A stretch of DNA of 64,000 bases from Undibacterium pigrum (lineage in GTDB: Bacteria > Pseudomonadota > Gammaproteobacteria > Burkholderiales > Burkholderiaceae_D). Position numbers and translations under genes: made by a program. Each line of letters opens with the position of its first letter. Positions within the stretch are counted from its first letter, which is position 1. Of the stretch, positions 17,969 to 27,002 are shown one piece after another. The notes under the pieces were generated by a model. It had not been told where the DNA came from. It was given only the letters and a program-made list of their open reading frames with translations, and searched no databases. The stretch spans positions 1,426,001 to 1,490,000 of the forward strand of contig NZ_QJKB01000001.1 of assembly GCF_003201815.1 (NCBI RefSeq). The letters run 5' to 3'.

Positions 17969-18808
17969 TTAAAATCGATATGCCAGTCCGGAATACACCG
18001 TGACATAATTTCTCTTGCCCAGCCACAAGCTGTCCTGGTTGATATCAAATTGATGTGTGGCAGTCACATGCGAGGTGACTATCCAGGACGCACTCAAGTC
18101 CCAGTTCCAGTTCAATCCCAGATATACATTCCTGACGTTGGCATTTTCGTTGATAGCAGGCCTGCTGGATTTCCAGGTCAATACTTCACCACCCGATGCT
18201 GTAAAACCATTACCAGGCCCGGCCACATTCACGAGTGCGCCATCTGATAAATTTGGATCAAATCGCGAATTGGCGCTGTCAAAATAGCGTCTGCTCCAGG
18301 TCAGCCCCGCAGACAATCCCAGGCCATGATGCGAGGCCAGTTTAAAATAACTGCGCCCTTCCACGTTCAGGTACGTGGTCTTCTTGCCAGCGCCGGTTCC
18401 CAGCAATAATTTGCTACCCAGCCGCAAGTTGCTCAGCGGGCGGAAATTAAAAAAACCGCCAACCTGAAAACTGCCATCGACATCACCATAGCCCGCCAGT
18501 TTGCGTGCTGCCGAAGCGGTACAACCCCGTTGATAAGACAACAAAGGACCAACTTCATAAGCACTGGATGGACTCAGATGCATGCCAAGATTGGTATTGC
18601 GTAAAAAAACGCCATTACTCCATTGCATTTGCACATTTGGCATGATTCGAGTCGTCTGCTCACCGCCCACCTCACAACTAGGTTCTGACAATACACCCAG
18701 GCCTACATACATGTCGGAACTACCGTCGGGCAACATGCTGGATGCCGGGGTCTGGGCACAGGCAAGACGGGCGACACAAAAAAGGGATGCAAATAGTATA
18801 GATTTCAT
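17969..18808 (-). CDS. MipA/OmpV family outer membrane protein
   Basis: The 279-residue protein has a signal peptide (FASLFCVARLACAQ) and alternating amphipathic beta-strands, ending in the outer-membrane Phe signature YSGLAYRF. Segments such as YEVGPLLSYQRG, VGGFFNFRPLSNLRLGSKLLLG and GLSAGLTWSRRYFDS fit MipA/OmpV, a family including an MltA-interacting scaffold for murein synthesis. ATG at 18808 was selected because the extra upstream residues would precede the signal peptide. The exact role is not deducible. It is the first gene of a two-gene unit with the exported protein at 17201-17956. Confidence 0.75.
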   Translation of the reverse strand: MKSILFASLFCVARLACAQTPASSMLPDGSSDMYVGLGVLSEPSCEVGGEQTTRIMPNVQMQWSNGVFLRNTNLGMHLSPSSAYEVGPLLSYQRGCTASAARKLAGYGDVDGSFQVGGFFNFRPLSNLRLGSKLLLGTGAGKKTTYLNVEGRSYFKLASHHGLGLSAGLTWSRRYFDSANSRFDPNLSDGALVNVAGPGNGFTASGGEVLTWKSSRPAINENANVRNVYLGLNWNWDLSASWIVTSHVTATHQFDINQDSLWLGKRNYVTVYSGLAYRF

Positions 18809-18947
18809 GCTGATCAATTGTAGTCGTGTATATACCCAGCCTATCGCCGATATCATCAAAAAAGCGAACCGGCGCCACAGGTATAAAGGCGTGAGAAATC
18901 CGCATCATAGACAGCTCTTTCTATTTTCGCAACGTCAATACTCATGC

Positions 18948-19811
18948 TCAAGGCTCTTTCGCATTTCCTGAAATCACATCGACATATAAGCGCGCATAAT
19001 TCTTTGCCATCATTTCGGCATTGAATATGGTCTGGTAACGTTTTTGCGCAAAATTACCCATCTGCATGGCCAATGCTGGCTTATCCCACAAGCGCATCAA
19101 GGCGGCACGCAAAGCAAACGTATCTTCTGGCGGCACCACCAGACCAGTCTCATCAGCAATATTGAGAAAGGCAGTACCAGTTCCTGTTTCGCTGGTGATC
19201 ATGGGCTTGGCATGCATTGCAGCTTCCGGCAGTGAAATACCCAATGTCTCTGAGCGCAAATGTGATGGAAACACCACACCATAGCAAAGACTGAGCAAGG
19301 CAACTTTATCCTCTTCTGGCAACGCCCCCAGAAAATGGACATGATTCAGCTGCAAGTCCCTGGCTTGTTGCTTCAGTGCCGCGGCTTCTGGCCCGTCACC
19401 GACGATGACAAGCGGTATATCGGTATCCGCCACGGCTTGCAACAAGATATGCAGGCTTTTGCAATAATCCAACCGCCCCCAAAACAGAAAGAAACGCCCG
19501 TTGAAACGCTCGCGCCATTTTGCCAGCGACTCGCTATCTGGCCGGGAATAGACCTCATTGTCCTGGCTGTCCAGGCTATAGGCAATCGCCTCAGTCTGCT
19601 CACGGTAGCCATTCAGGACCACGTTGCCAGACAAGTAACTGGGCGAAGTCGTCACCATCCTGTCCACATCATTCAAAAACCAGTGGCGCAAGGGCTGGTA
19701 CACTTTCTCCAGAATTTTTTGTCGCACAATGTTTGCATGATAGGTCACGATGTTGGTTTCCTGATGGCACAAAAATACAGGAGCAGCGGCACAACTTACT
19801 GCACGGATTTT
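18948..19811 (-). pseudogene. N-terminally truncated GT4 glycosyltransferase
   Basis: The frame encodes the C-terminal Rossmann half of a family 4 glycosyltransferase: LFWGRLDYCKSLHILLQAV, IVGDGPEAAALKQQA, and the E-x7-E motif in SETLGISLPEAA. The first recognisable block is IVTYHANIVRQKI, which in intact members lies about 90-100 residues from the start. Upstream the frame stops at TAG 19812-19814, and neither the remaining codons nor other frames encode the missing acceptor-binding domain. The only start candidates are TTG (for example 19772) without a Shine-Dalgarno. I read this as a 5-prime-deleted remnant. A functional C-terminal protein is unlikely. Confidence 0.7.
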
Positions 19812-19904
19812 CTATATGAAAGATGATAGAGAGTGGCCACCAGCAAGTCTTCCCTAACTTGTCTGGCAAATGTCATCAATTTGTACAAGCGTGATTTATT
19901 GAGC

Positions 19905-21221
19905 TTACAGAGGCAGGGAAATGATGAATCTGGCACCGCCAAATTGTCCTTCTTGCACGACAATTTGTCCGCCATGGGCCGCTATGGCCTTTTTGGTAAT
20001 TGCCAGGCCAAGACCAAAACCACCGGTATTGCGGTCGCGGCTGCGGTCCAGCCGGTAAAAAGCCTCGAAGATACGCTCTCTTTCGGCCGCCGGTATGCCT
20101 GGGCCATCATCTTCCAGTGCAATTTCTATCTTGTTGTCTGTTCGTCTGGCCTGCAGCCAGATACGACCATTGGCATACTTGGCAGCGTTGCGTAAAAGAT
20201 TGCTGACAGCCCGCATCAGCAGGCGCTGGTCAGCCTTCACACTGCCAAGATCAGTGGCAAAATCTGTCACTAGCTGATGCGCAACCAGGACATGCTGCAA
20301 GCCTGTCACGCAATGCTTCAGGCTACTGCTTAAATCAAATTCGCTGCAATTGAGTTTGGTATCCTGATCCAGTTGATCCAGCTTGCCCAGATCCAGCAAT
20401 TCACTGACCAGAACATTCAGTTCTGTAATGTCCGCTTCCATGGCCTGCATGCGCGGTTCGAGCTGGGGATTTTTTGCGGCATTCCGCAACAACTCCAGGG
20501 CAAACTCCAGCCTGGCGATTGGGGTACGCAATTCATGCGACACCGAATGCAAAAGATTTTTTTGCGCCTCCAGCAAGGCCTCGATGCGCGCCGCCATCTG
20601 ATTCATGCGCTGCGCCAGTGGATGGATACTGTCGCGCTCGCTGGTCTGCGCCCGGACTTTCAAATGACCGGCACCAAATTCATCAGCAACCTTTTCCAGT
20701 GCCTGCAAGCCGCGCCAGTGTGTGCTGGACCAGATCGCAATCGGGATCAACAGGCAGATTGCAACGATGATATAGCGCAGTGCTTCGGTTTTTAGTACGG
20801 GGGCGACGTCGATGGGCAGATTCTGGGCATGAATGACATCTTCATTACTGGCAACGTAACGCTCGCCCTTTAAATCGACACGGCGATAAAAAGATTTGCC
20901 AGCCACATCAATGACTACTTCGCCGCGCATGAGTTGCGCCTGTTTTGACGCCAATACTTTGGTTTGCGCAGCTTGCAGCGGTATCAGTTCCAGCTCGGAA
21001 TGCGTGATTTCCCTGATTTTGTTGAGGCGGGTCAGCCACTCCTCGGGCCCGGCCTTATCGACATATTCCGTCAACAATAAAATTTGTCCTGATGCCTGTT
21101 GCTGTGCGACTTCTTCCAGCGGATCGCCGAAAAACAGCGTGATGGAAGCGTAAATCGCCAGTGTAGCGACACTGATGGACAGCATCACCAGGGCAAAAAA
21201 TCGCAGGAACAGACGATTCAT
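19905..21221 (-). CDS. Two-component sensor histidine kinase, RstB-like
   Basis: The 438-residue protein has two membrane segments (residues 8-30 and about 148-165) enclosing a 115-residue periplasmic domain, then HAMP, the His-phosphoacceptor motif SVSHELRTPIARLEFALELL, and an HATPase domain with NLLRNAAKYA, DDGPGI and GFGLGLAI. The periplasmic domain and WRGLQALEKVADEFGAGHL resemble RstB. The signal sensed is unknown. It follows the response regulator gene by three bases on the same strand, forming a rstAB-type operon. Confidence 0.88.
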   Translation of the reverse strand: MNRLFLRFFALVMLSISVATLAIYASITLFFGDPLEEVAQQQASGQILLLTEYVDKAGPEEWLTRLNKIREITHSELELIPLQAAQTKVLASKQAQLMRGEVVIDVAGKSFYRRVDLKGERYVASNEDVIHAQNLPIDVAPVLKTEALRYIIVAICLLIPIAIWSSTHWRGLQALEKVADEFGAGHLKVRAQTSERDSIHPLAQRMNQMAARIEALLEAQKNLLHSVSHELRTPIARLEFALELLRNAAKNPQLEPRMQAMEADITELNVLVSELLDLGKLDQLDQDTKLNCSEFDLSSSLKHCVTGLQHVLVAHQLVTDFATDLGSVKADQRLLMRAVSNLLRNAAKYANGRIWLQARRTDNKIEIALEDDGPGIPAAERERIFEAFYRLDRSRDRNTGGFGLGLAITKKAIAAHGGQIVVQEGQFGGARFIISLPL

Positions 21222-21224
21222 CGA

Positions 21225-21911
21225 CTAATCCCAGGCGGACGGGCTGAACAGATAGCCCTCTCCCCAGACAGTCTTGATTTTATCTGCATGAGGGTCGTCA
21301 AACTTGCGTCGCAAACGGGAAATTTTATTATCTATGCTGCGATCCAGGCCATCAAATTCTATACCGCGCATCTGTATCAAAATATCATTGCGCGACAAGA
21401 CCTTGCCAGCAGCGTCTGCCAGTACCAGCAGCAGTTTGTATTCTGCACTATTCAAGGCAACTGGCTCTTCGCGCCAGAACACGGTGCGGTCAGCGCGGCA
21501 CAGGCGAAAAGCACCAAATATCAGGTCCGCATTTTCATCGACTGGCTCTTCCTTGACACGCCTCAGCAAGGCGCGCAAACGCGCCAATAATATCCTCGGC
21601 TGCACAGGCTTGTTGACATAGTCGTCCGCGCCCTGCTCCAGGCCAGACACTTCATCAAAAGCATCTTCACGTGCAGTCAAGATCAAGATCGGCACTGCAC
21701 TGATGGCCCGCAACTGGCGACAAACCACCATGCCATCCATGCCTGGCAACATCAGGTCCAGCACCACGATATCCGGCGAAGTTTGCTGAAAGTGACTCAA
21801 TGCCACATCACCCCGGCTGACGATGTCTATCGTAAATTCATACTCGCTCAGATATTCGGCAACCAGTGCGGCGAGTTTTGCATCATCTTCCACCAGCATT
21901 ACACGAAACAT
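21225..21911 (-). CDS. OmpR-family response regulator, RstA-like
   Basis: The 228-residue protein has a receiver domain (LVEDDAKLAALV, phosphorylatable Asp in DIVVLDLMLPGMDG, conserved Lys in YVNKPV) and a C-terminal winged helix (SRNDILIQMRGIEFDGLDRSIDNKIS, then RRKFDD). It binds DNA once phosphorylated by its cognate kinase, encoded immediately downstream. The 280 bases upstream include AT-rich sequence shared with the divergent lipoprotein gene, a plausible place for autoregulation. Confidence 0.9.
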   Translation of the reverse strand: MFRVMLVEDDAKLAALVAEYLSEYEFTIDIVSRGDVALSHFQQTSPDIVVLDLMLPGMDGMVVCRQLRAISAVPILILTAREDAFDEVSGLEQGADDYVNKPVQPRILLARLRALLRRVKEEPVDENADLIFGAFRLCRADRTVFWREEPVALNSAEYKLLLVLADAAGKVLSRNDILIQMRGIEFDGLDRSIDNKISRLRRKFDDPHADKIKTVWGEGYLFSPSAWD

Positions 21912-22190
21912 ACATTCTCCTTTGCCCGCATTGTTTGGAACAGGCCGCGATTTTACGCAAAAAGCCCGCCCTGGCGACGCGACTTACAATTTTCAGACAA
22001 TTGCCGACTGGCCTGGCTGACCTGTCGTGATCTACAAATTTGAGACAAATACTCTACACTTCGAGAACGATTTTCTTTTCTGGCGACGCTATTCTCTGTC
22101 GCAATCAAGCCCTCAATAACTGATGCCATCTTGAATTTGCAAAATAATTATTTTACAAGTTTAAGCCAAGTCGCCTCTTTAGGTTTTTTC

Positions 22191-22907
22191 ATGAATTTGC
22201 CCAGACATTTATTTCTTGCGACCATTGCTGCCACCGTACTGACTGCATGCGGAGGCAGTAGTGATTATATTCCCAAGCCTCTGCCTGCACAGGTTAACGT
22301 AGACTTCAGCACAGAGCCTGCGGGCTGGAGCTTTGGCACCTCGGACTTTAGCAGCGAAACCAAACCGACTGACATTGTCACAGAATACCGCACCCTGCCC
22401 ACGCCATTCAGTGGTAAAGGCTTATACACCTATGGCACCAACCGCAGCGATGACTTGTTTATCTATATCAAGAAAAAATATTCAGGCTTCGCCCCCAATA
22501 CCGAATATGCGCTGAGCTTTCAAACTACCATCGTCAGCAATGTTGCTACTGGCTGCTTTGGCGTGGGCGGCTCACCTGGTGAGAGCGTCTGGTTTTTCGG
22601 CGGTGCTTCACCGTCAGAGCCATTGACAGTAGAAAAGGCGGGGGAGTTCAGTATGAATATAGACCGCGGTAACCAGGCTGGGTCAGGCAAGTATGCCATT
22701 GTGCTGGGCACCATAGGTAATGCCAGCACTGATTGCGGCAAAGCACCATATATGGAGAAAAAACTCAGCAATCAAACCCCGCTCAACGTCAAGACAGAGG
22801 CAGATGGCAGCCTGTGGCTGTTTTTTGGTATAGATTCAGGTTTTGAATCCACCAGCCACATCTATTACAAAAGCATCACTGTGAATGCCGTGCCCATCGT
22901 CAAATAG
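22191..22907 (+). CDS. Lipoprotein of unknown function
   Basis: The 238-residue protein begins MNLPRHLFLATIAATVLTAC, a lipoprotein signal with lipobox LTAC followed by GGSSD. The mature part is a beta-rich single domain with VDFSTEPAGWSFGTSDF, GLYTYGTNRSDDLFIYIKKK and GSLWLFFGIDSGFE, reminiscent of jelly-roll carbohydrate-binding folds, with a Cys pair (TGCFGVGG and STDCGKAP). ATG at 22191 is chosen over an upstream in-frame ATG at 22131 since it starts the signal peptide. It is divergent from the RstA-like regulator and may be a target of it; that is only positional inference. Confidence 0.7.
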   Translation: MNLPRHLFLATIAATVLTACGGSSDYIPKPLPAQVNVDFSTEPAGWSFGTSDFSSETKPTDIVTEYRTLPTPFSGKGLYTYGTNRSDDLFIYIKKKYSGFAPNTEYALSFQTTIVSNVATGCFGVGGSPGESVWFFGGASPSEPLTVEKAGEFSMNIDRGNQAGSGKYAIVLGTIGNASTDCGKAPYMEKKLSNQTPLNVKTEADGSLWLFFGIDSGFESTSHIYYKSITVNAVPIVK

Positions 22908-22932
22908 TCATAGTCGGTCAAATTAGCAGTCG

Positions 22933-22969
22933 CTGTGCCGTTTGCCTGTACGCCAGGCACGCGGCACAG
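22933..22969. other. Long imperfect hairpin upstream of the GNAT gene
   Basis: CTGTGCCG at 22933-22940 pairs with CGGCACAG at 22962-22969, and an inner stem TGCCTG (22943-22948) pairs with CAGGCA (22954-22959). No T-run follows on either strand, so it is not a standard terminator. It lies 28 bases before the next start codon. Confidence 0.5.
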
Positions 22970-22996
22970 TAAAATCATCTATCGTACAAAACATAG

Positions 22997-23695
22997 ATGA
23001 ACCACATGTCCGCAGCTATACCTCCCGTTATACCCTCAGCTATCCCATCAGCATCAGATCAATCCGGCATAGCCGCACAGATACAGGCCTGCGCCCACGA
23101 CGCTGGCATAGCTCAGCGTCTGGCACAATCAGGCCATACCAGCGGGCCAGCTTATCTGAAACCACAAAAAATCCTGGGTCATAAGCTGGTCTTGCGCAAT
23201 GCCACCGTTGCAGACGCAAGTTACATCGTCGCCTTGCGTACTGACGAGCAAAAATCCCGCTTCATTTCCAGCACTTCAGCCGAAGTAAGGCCGCAAGAGC
23301 AATGGCTGGAAAAATATGCCAGTGACGACAAGCAAATCTACTTCATCATAGAGAATATGGAAGGGGAAAATATTGGTACTGTGCGTCTGTATGACCAGCA
23401 GGCAGATTCATTTTGCTGGGGTTCATGGATCATACAGGCCGGTGCGGCCAGCAGTAGTTCAATAGAATCGGCTTTGATGGTCTACCACTATGCGCTGGCT
23501 CTGGGTTTTCAGAACGCGCATTTTGAGGTGAGAAAAGCCAATGAGTCCGTCTGGAAATTTCATGAACGCTTTGGCGCAAAAAAAACCGGCGAAACGGCAA
23601 ACGACCTGCATTACAGTATCGCAGCAAGCGATATCATCAGCTCCCTGAACAGGTATGCAAAATTCCTGCCCAGGGGGATACAAATCCAGTTTTGA
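22997..23695 (+). CDS. GNAT family N-acetyltransferase
   Basis: Residues about 63-225 form a RimJ/RimL-like GNAT domain: LVLRNATVADASYIVALRTDEQKSRFIS in two parts, QEQWLEKYASDDKQIYFII, IGTVRLYDQQ, and YALALGFQNAHFEVRKANESV with FHERFGAKKTGE, the usual acetyl-CoA and acceptor strands. The first 60 residues are an atypical Ala/Ser/Pro-rich leader. Such enzymes acetylate amino groups of proteins, sugars or small molecules; in sugar-biosynthesis loci they modify amino sugars. The acceptor is unknown here. The gene converges on the DHH phosphoesterase gene. Confidence 0.75.
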   Translation: MNHMSAAIPPVIPSAIPSASDQSGIAAQIQACAHDAGIAQRLAQSGHTSGPAYLKPQKILGHKLVLRNATVADASYIVALRTDEQKSRFISSTSAEVRPQEQWLEKYASDDKQIYFIIENMEGENIGTVRLYDQQADSFCWGSWIIQAGAASSSSIESALMVYHYALALGFQNAHFEVRKANESVWKFHERFGAKKTGETANDLHYSIAASDIISSLNRYAKFLPRGIQIQF

Positions 23696-23743
23696 ATCAG
23701 TGACTCAGCTGCATCAAGCTGTCAGCGTCAGCCCGCCAGTTGA

Positions 23744-24688
23744 TCAGCCATCCTGATTGATACGGCTGGTCAGTGTCGCCAGAACCTGCTCTGCCTGATC
23801 ATTGGCAACCTGGCATGTACCTGCATTTTCATGGCCACCGCCGCCAAACTCCAGCATCAACGGGCCTATATTGGTTTTGGAGCTACGGTTTAAAATCGAC
23901 TTGCCAGTCGCAAACACCGTGTTCTGGTTCTTCAGACCCCAGAGTACATGGATGGAAATATTGGTTTCTGGGAATAAAGCATAGATCAGGAAGCGGTTAC
24001 CGGCAAAAATGGTTTCTTCATTGCGCAAATCCAGCACTACCAGATTTTTGTGCACGGTAGCACAACGCAGGATTTGCTCCTTGCATTTCTCTTCGTGCTC
24101 AAAATACAGATCCACCCTTTCCTTGACGTCAGGGTTTTGCATGATTTCAGTGATACTCTGCGTCTTGCACAGGTCTATCAATTCCATCATCAGATTGTAA
24201 TTCGATATCCTGAAATCACGGAAACGCCCCAGGCCGGTACGCGCATCCATGAGGAAGTTCAACAAATCCCAGTCTTCAGGATGCAAGACTTCCTGGCGGT
24301 TGAATTGTGCAGAATCGCCCTTGTCGACCGCCGCCATCATGCTGTCCCAGGATGCCGGGAAAACCTTCAGGCCGCCATAATAGTCATACACCACCCGCGC
24401 TGCCGAAGGAGCCTCTGGCATGATGACATGGTTGGTTCTGGCCCCACCATCCGCATTGCGCAAGGTTTCGGACAAGTGATGGTCAAACGCCATGTGGATG
24501 CCGTCTACATAGGGCAAATTGGTACTGATATCATTATTGCTGACAGCAATCTTGCCATCCTGCATGTCTTTTGGATGCACAAAGAGTATGTCATCAATCA
24601 AATCCAGATGCTTGAGCAAGACGGCGCAAACCAGCCCGTCAAAGTCACTACGTGTAATCAAACGGAATTTCTTGGCATTGTCAGACAT
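23744..24688 (-). CDS. DHH family phosphoesterase
   Basis: The 314-residue protein has the DHH superfamily metal-binding motifs TRSDFDGLVCA (residues 12-22), MAFDHHLSET (about 65) and the C-terminal DHHA1-like GGGGHENAGTC. The family contains NrnA-type nanoRNases, RecJ and pyrophosphatases that hydrolyse phosphodiester or phosphoanhydride bonds with Mn. The annotation exopolyphosphatase-related is common for this subgroup but unproven. A strong GGGGAG lies seven bases before the ATG. The gene is single on this strand. Confidence 0.82.
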   Translation of the reverse strand: MSDNAKKFRLITRSDFDGLVCAVLLKHLDLIDDILFVHPKDMQDGKIAVSNNDISTNLPYVDGIHMAFDHHLSETLRNADGGARTNHVIMPEAPSAARVVYDYYGGLKVFPASWDSMMAAVDKGDSAQFNRQEVLHPEDWDLLNFLMDARTGLGRFRDFRISNYNLMMELIDLCKTQSITEIMQNPDVKERVDLYFEHEEKCKEQILRCATVHKNLVVLDLRNEETIFAGNRFLIYALFPETNISIHVLWGLKNQNTVFATGKSILNRSSKTNIGPLMLEFGGGGHENAGTCQVANDQAEQVLATLTSRINQDG

Positions 24689-24837
24689 GAATACTCCCCT
24701 ATCGAGTGGTGAGTGGTTTATTCCTGATACAACAAAACTCGCTTTACGACATAGTTCTGGCGCTTATGTTTAATGTAATCACTTTCCCCGCGCTTGTCCA
24801 TGATGTAAGTGAATATGCAACAAGTCTTAACAGGAAC

Positions 24838-24855
24838 AAAGGGGCATGCCCCTTT
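24838..24855 (-). terminator. Palindromic hairpin after the DUF3060 gene
   Basis: AAAGGGG and CCCCTTT flank CATG, giving an 18-base perfect palindrome 14 bases past the stop of the 24870-25349 gene. The following sequence on the minus strand is TTTGTTCC, a short T-rich tail. Confidence 0.5.
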
Positions 24856-24869
24856 ATTGCGTAGCCAGA

Positions 24870-25349
24870 CTAGCGTCTGATGATCTGATTGTCATTACCT
24901 GAAGTCTGCACCTGTGGCTCCTGACCATTCAACGCCTGCGCCCATTTGACCTGATTATCATTACCTACGACTTGTACCTTACCCAGTTGCGCTACCGTAA
25001 CCTGGTTTTCATTGCCATTGACACGCACTTGCGGACACGATCCTGTCAAGCTGATCTGATTGCCATTGCCCTGAATATACACAGGCTGGCCGTTACATTG
25101 CGTGCTCTTGCTCATGTCATTGCCAGTCATGCGCAAAACATCTGCACGCTCAGCCTGCTTGCCGCCGCCATTACTCTGAACAGCAGTGACACTGGTTCCA
25201 GGTGCTTTGACACTGACATTGGCGTTGGAGCCAGTATTCTGGTTCGCATTCACGCTGATACCGGGCATGTTTACTGATACATCACCCGCATAGGCGCTAG
25301 TGCCTGCTAATAGCAAAATTGTCAATAAATACTTTTTTAATTTCATCAT
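24870..25349 (-). CDS. DUF3060-type exported protein
   Basis: The 159-residue protein has a signal peptide (MMKLKKYLLTILLLAG, cleavage near AYAG) followed by Asn/Gly/Val/Gln-rich repeats such as VYIQGNGNQISLTG, QVRVNGNENQVTV and VQVVGNDNQVKW with about 23-residue periodicity. This is the DUF3060 pattern, probably a short parallel beta structure. A Cys pair (TQCNGQ, GSCPQV) may form a disulfide. AAAGG lies four to five bases before the ATG. It follows a 51-residue membrane protein gene by 34 bases, likely in one transcript. Confidence 0.75.
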   Translation of the reverse strand: MMKLKKYLLTILLLAGTSAYAGDVSVNMPGISVNANQNTGSNANVSVKAPGTSVTAVQSNGGGKQAERADVLRMTGNDMSKSTQCNGQPVYIQGNGNQISLTGSCPQVRVNGNENQVTVAQLGKVQVVGNDNQVKWAQALNGQEPQVQTSGNDNQIIRR

Positions 25350-25383
25350 TCTGCCTTTGTTGATACTAAAATTGATCAAATAA

Positions 25384-25539
25384 TTACCTGCCATATGCAA
25401 AGGTAACTGGATTCCAGCCGGGATAAAGCAATTGCTGTGATTGCCAGGAAGGAATAAAGCAGAATGCTATCATAATGCCAATAGCACCCCCGAAAATGCG
25501 AAATGTTGATGTCTGTTGCGGTTGATCATTGCGACTCAC
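25384..25539 (-). CDS. Predicted small membrane protein (51 aa)
   Basis: A short minus-strand frame, probable start GTG at 25537-25539, encodes a polar N-terminus (SRNDQPQQTST), one hydrophobic helix FRIFGGAIGIMIAFCFIPSW and a polar aromatic tail QSQQLLYPGWNPVTFAYGR. The hydrophobic segment and amino acid make-up look like real protein, but the start lacks a Shine-Dalgarno. It lies between a probable decayed gene in the same frame and the DUF3060 gene, on the same strand. No family recognised. Confidence 0.45.
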   Translation of the reverse strand: MSRNDQPQQTSTFRIFGGAIGIMIAFCFIPSWQSQQLLYPGWNPVTFAYGR

Positions 25540-25560
25540 TTTTAAAGCCAGGTAGCCCTT

Positions 25561-25781
25561 TCAGCGGGTAGATTTCCATTCAGTTGCCATGACTTTGCCG
25601 GCTTCATCGGCAAACTCCGCAAACAAGTTCTTGTTACGTGAACAATAGTAATACTGATAGCTGCGACAGACATCGGCATGCCAGCTCCCCGCACATCTTT
25701 AGCACCCAGGCAACTGGTAATGTGGCAATCTTCTTCAGCGAAAATAACATCTGCAATTAGCCACTCTCCTACTTTGTGATA
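25561..25781 (-). pseudogene. Probable frameshifted gene remnant
   Basis: Two minus-strand frames read like one protein broken by a one-base shift near 25690. The upstream frame gives GEWLIADVIFAEEDCHITSC and LGAKDVRG; the downstream frame gives WHADVCRSYQYYYCSRN, then KNLFAEFADEAGKVMATEWK and a TGA at 25561-25563. Either frame alone has poor sequence on the other side of the junction. There is no start codon with a ribosome site, and a TGA at 25782-25784 precedes the first part. A sequencing error would restore a small Cys-containing protein of about 70 residues. Family unknown. Confidence 0.4.
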
Positions 25782-25859
25782 TCAAGAAATCTGATAGAAC
25801 ACTGCACGGCACTATCCTATCCTGACACTCAATCTAAAAACAAAAAAACAGGTTGAGAC

Positions 25860-26990
25860 ATGAGACCCGTGACACAAGCAAAAAAGCAAACTGCTAACAA
25901 CGCCGTACTTAAAAGTATGCAAACAGTTTCCTTGATAAAAAGTGATGTGCAATTTGCTGCAAAAAAGGCAGGCTTGTCTTATGTCAGTGATCAGACGCCG
26001 GGGATACGCAGATATCCGGTCAAGCGACGTGGAAAAACTGCATTCAGATATCTGACGCCACAAGGCAAACCACTGAAGGATGACCTGACACTGTCACGTA
26101 TAAAATCCTTGGTCATTCCACCGGCATGGACAGATGTCTGGATTTGCGCGCAAGACGATGGCCATATACAAGCCACAGCGCGCGATGCGCGACAACGCAA
26201 GCAATACCGTTATCATAAAAACTGGCGCAGTATCAGGGATGAAGCCAAATACGGCAATATGCTGCAGTTTGCATCAGCCTTGCCCTCGATACGTGAAAAA
26301 GTAAGCAAGGCCCTGGCAATGAAAGGCTTGCCACGCGAAAAAGTCATCGCTACCGTTGTATCGCTCATAGAAAACACCAGCATGCGCATAGGCAATGATG
26401 AATATGCGCGCACCAATCAGTCATACGGCATCACCACCCTGAAAGGCAGGCATGTGCATTTGCATGGCACCCAGCTTGAGTTTGATTTTCGTGGCAAAAG
26501 CGGCGTCCAGCACACTATCAGCCTGCGTGCGCCGAAGTTAAGCCGTATCATCAAATCCATGCTGGACCTCCCAGGCCAGACGTTGTTTCAATATCTGTAT
26601 GAAGATGCTCAGCCACATGCCATTAATTCCACTGAAGTAAACGATTACATACGCAGTGCAGCTAACGGTGATTTCACCGCAAAAGATTTCAGGACCTGGG
26701 CAGGAACAACATTTGCCGTGAAAGCCTTGCTGGAAATTGGCGCGGCAGATACGCAGGCAGCAGCCCGCAAGAACCTGGTCGAAGCAATCCGTCAAGTCGC
26801 TAAGAAACTGGGCAATACCCAGGCAGTTTGTCGCAAATGCTATATCCATCCACAAGTCGCAATTTCATATATGCAAGGAACGCTGGCAGAAGAATGGCAG
26901 GCCTGTAGCCGTGCAGTAAAGAAAGGAAAAACTGTGCTGGCGGAAGATGAGGCGATACTTGCAAGGCTTTTAGAGAAATGGCAAAAGTAA
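25860..26990 (+). CDS. DNA topoisomerase IB (poxvirus-like)
   Basis: The 376-residue protein shows the bacterial/poxviral type IB fold: N-terminal LTLSRIKSLVIPPAWTDVWI and DDGHIQATARDARQRKQYRYH, then the catalytic domain with RIGNDEYARTNQSYG, SGVQHTISL, FRTWAGTTFAV and the active-site Tyr in CRKCYIHPQV. The enzyme nicks and reseals one strand through a 3-phosphotyrosyl bond, relaxing supercoils without ATP. The catalytic Arg, Lys and His environment appears intact. The gene has its own upstream space and converges on the CheR-like gene with 12 bases between stops. Confidence 0.92.
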   Translation: MRPVTQAKKQTANNAVLKSMQTVSLIKSDVQFAAKKAGLSYVSDQTPGIRRYPVKRRGKTAFRYLTPQGKPLKDDLTLSRIKSLVIPPAWTDVWICAQDDGHIQATARDARQRKQYRYHKNWRSIRDEAKYGNMLQFASALPSIREKVSKALAMKGLPREKVIATVVSLIENTSMRIGNDEYARTNQSYGITTLKGRHVHLHGTQLEFDFRGKSGVQHTISLRAPKLSRIIKSMLDLPGQTLFQYLYEDAQPHAINSTEVNDYIRSAANGDFTAKDFRTWAGTTFAVKALLEIGAADTQAAARKNLVEAIRQVAKKLGNTQAVCRKCYIHPQVAISYMQGTLAEEWQACSRAVKKGKTVLAEDEAILARLLEKWQK

Positions 26991-27002
26991 ATAGTTTGCT
27001 GG

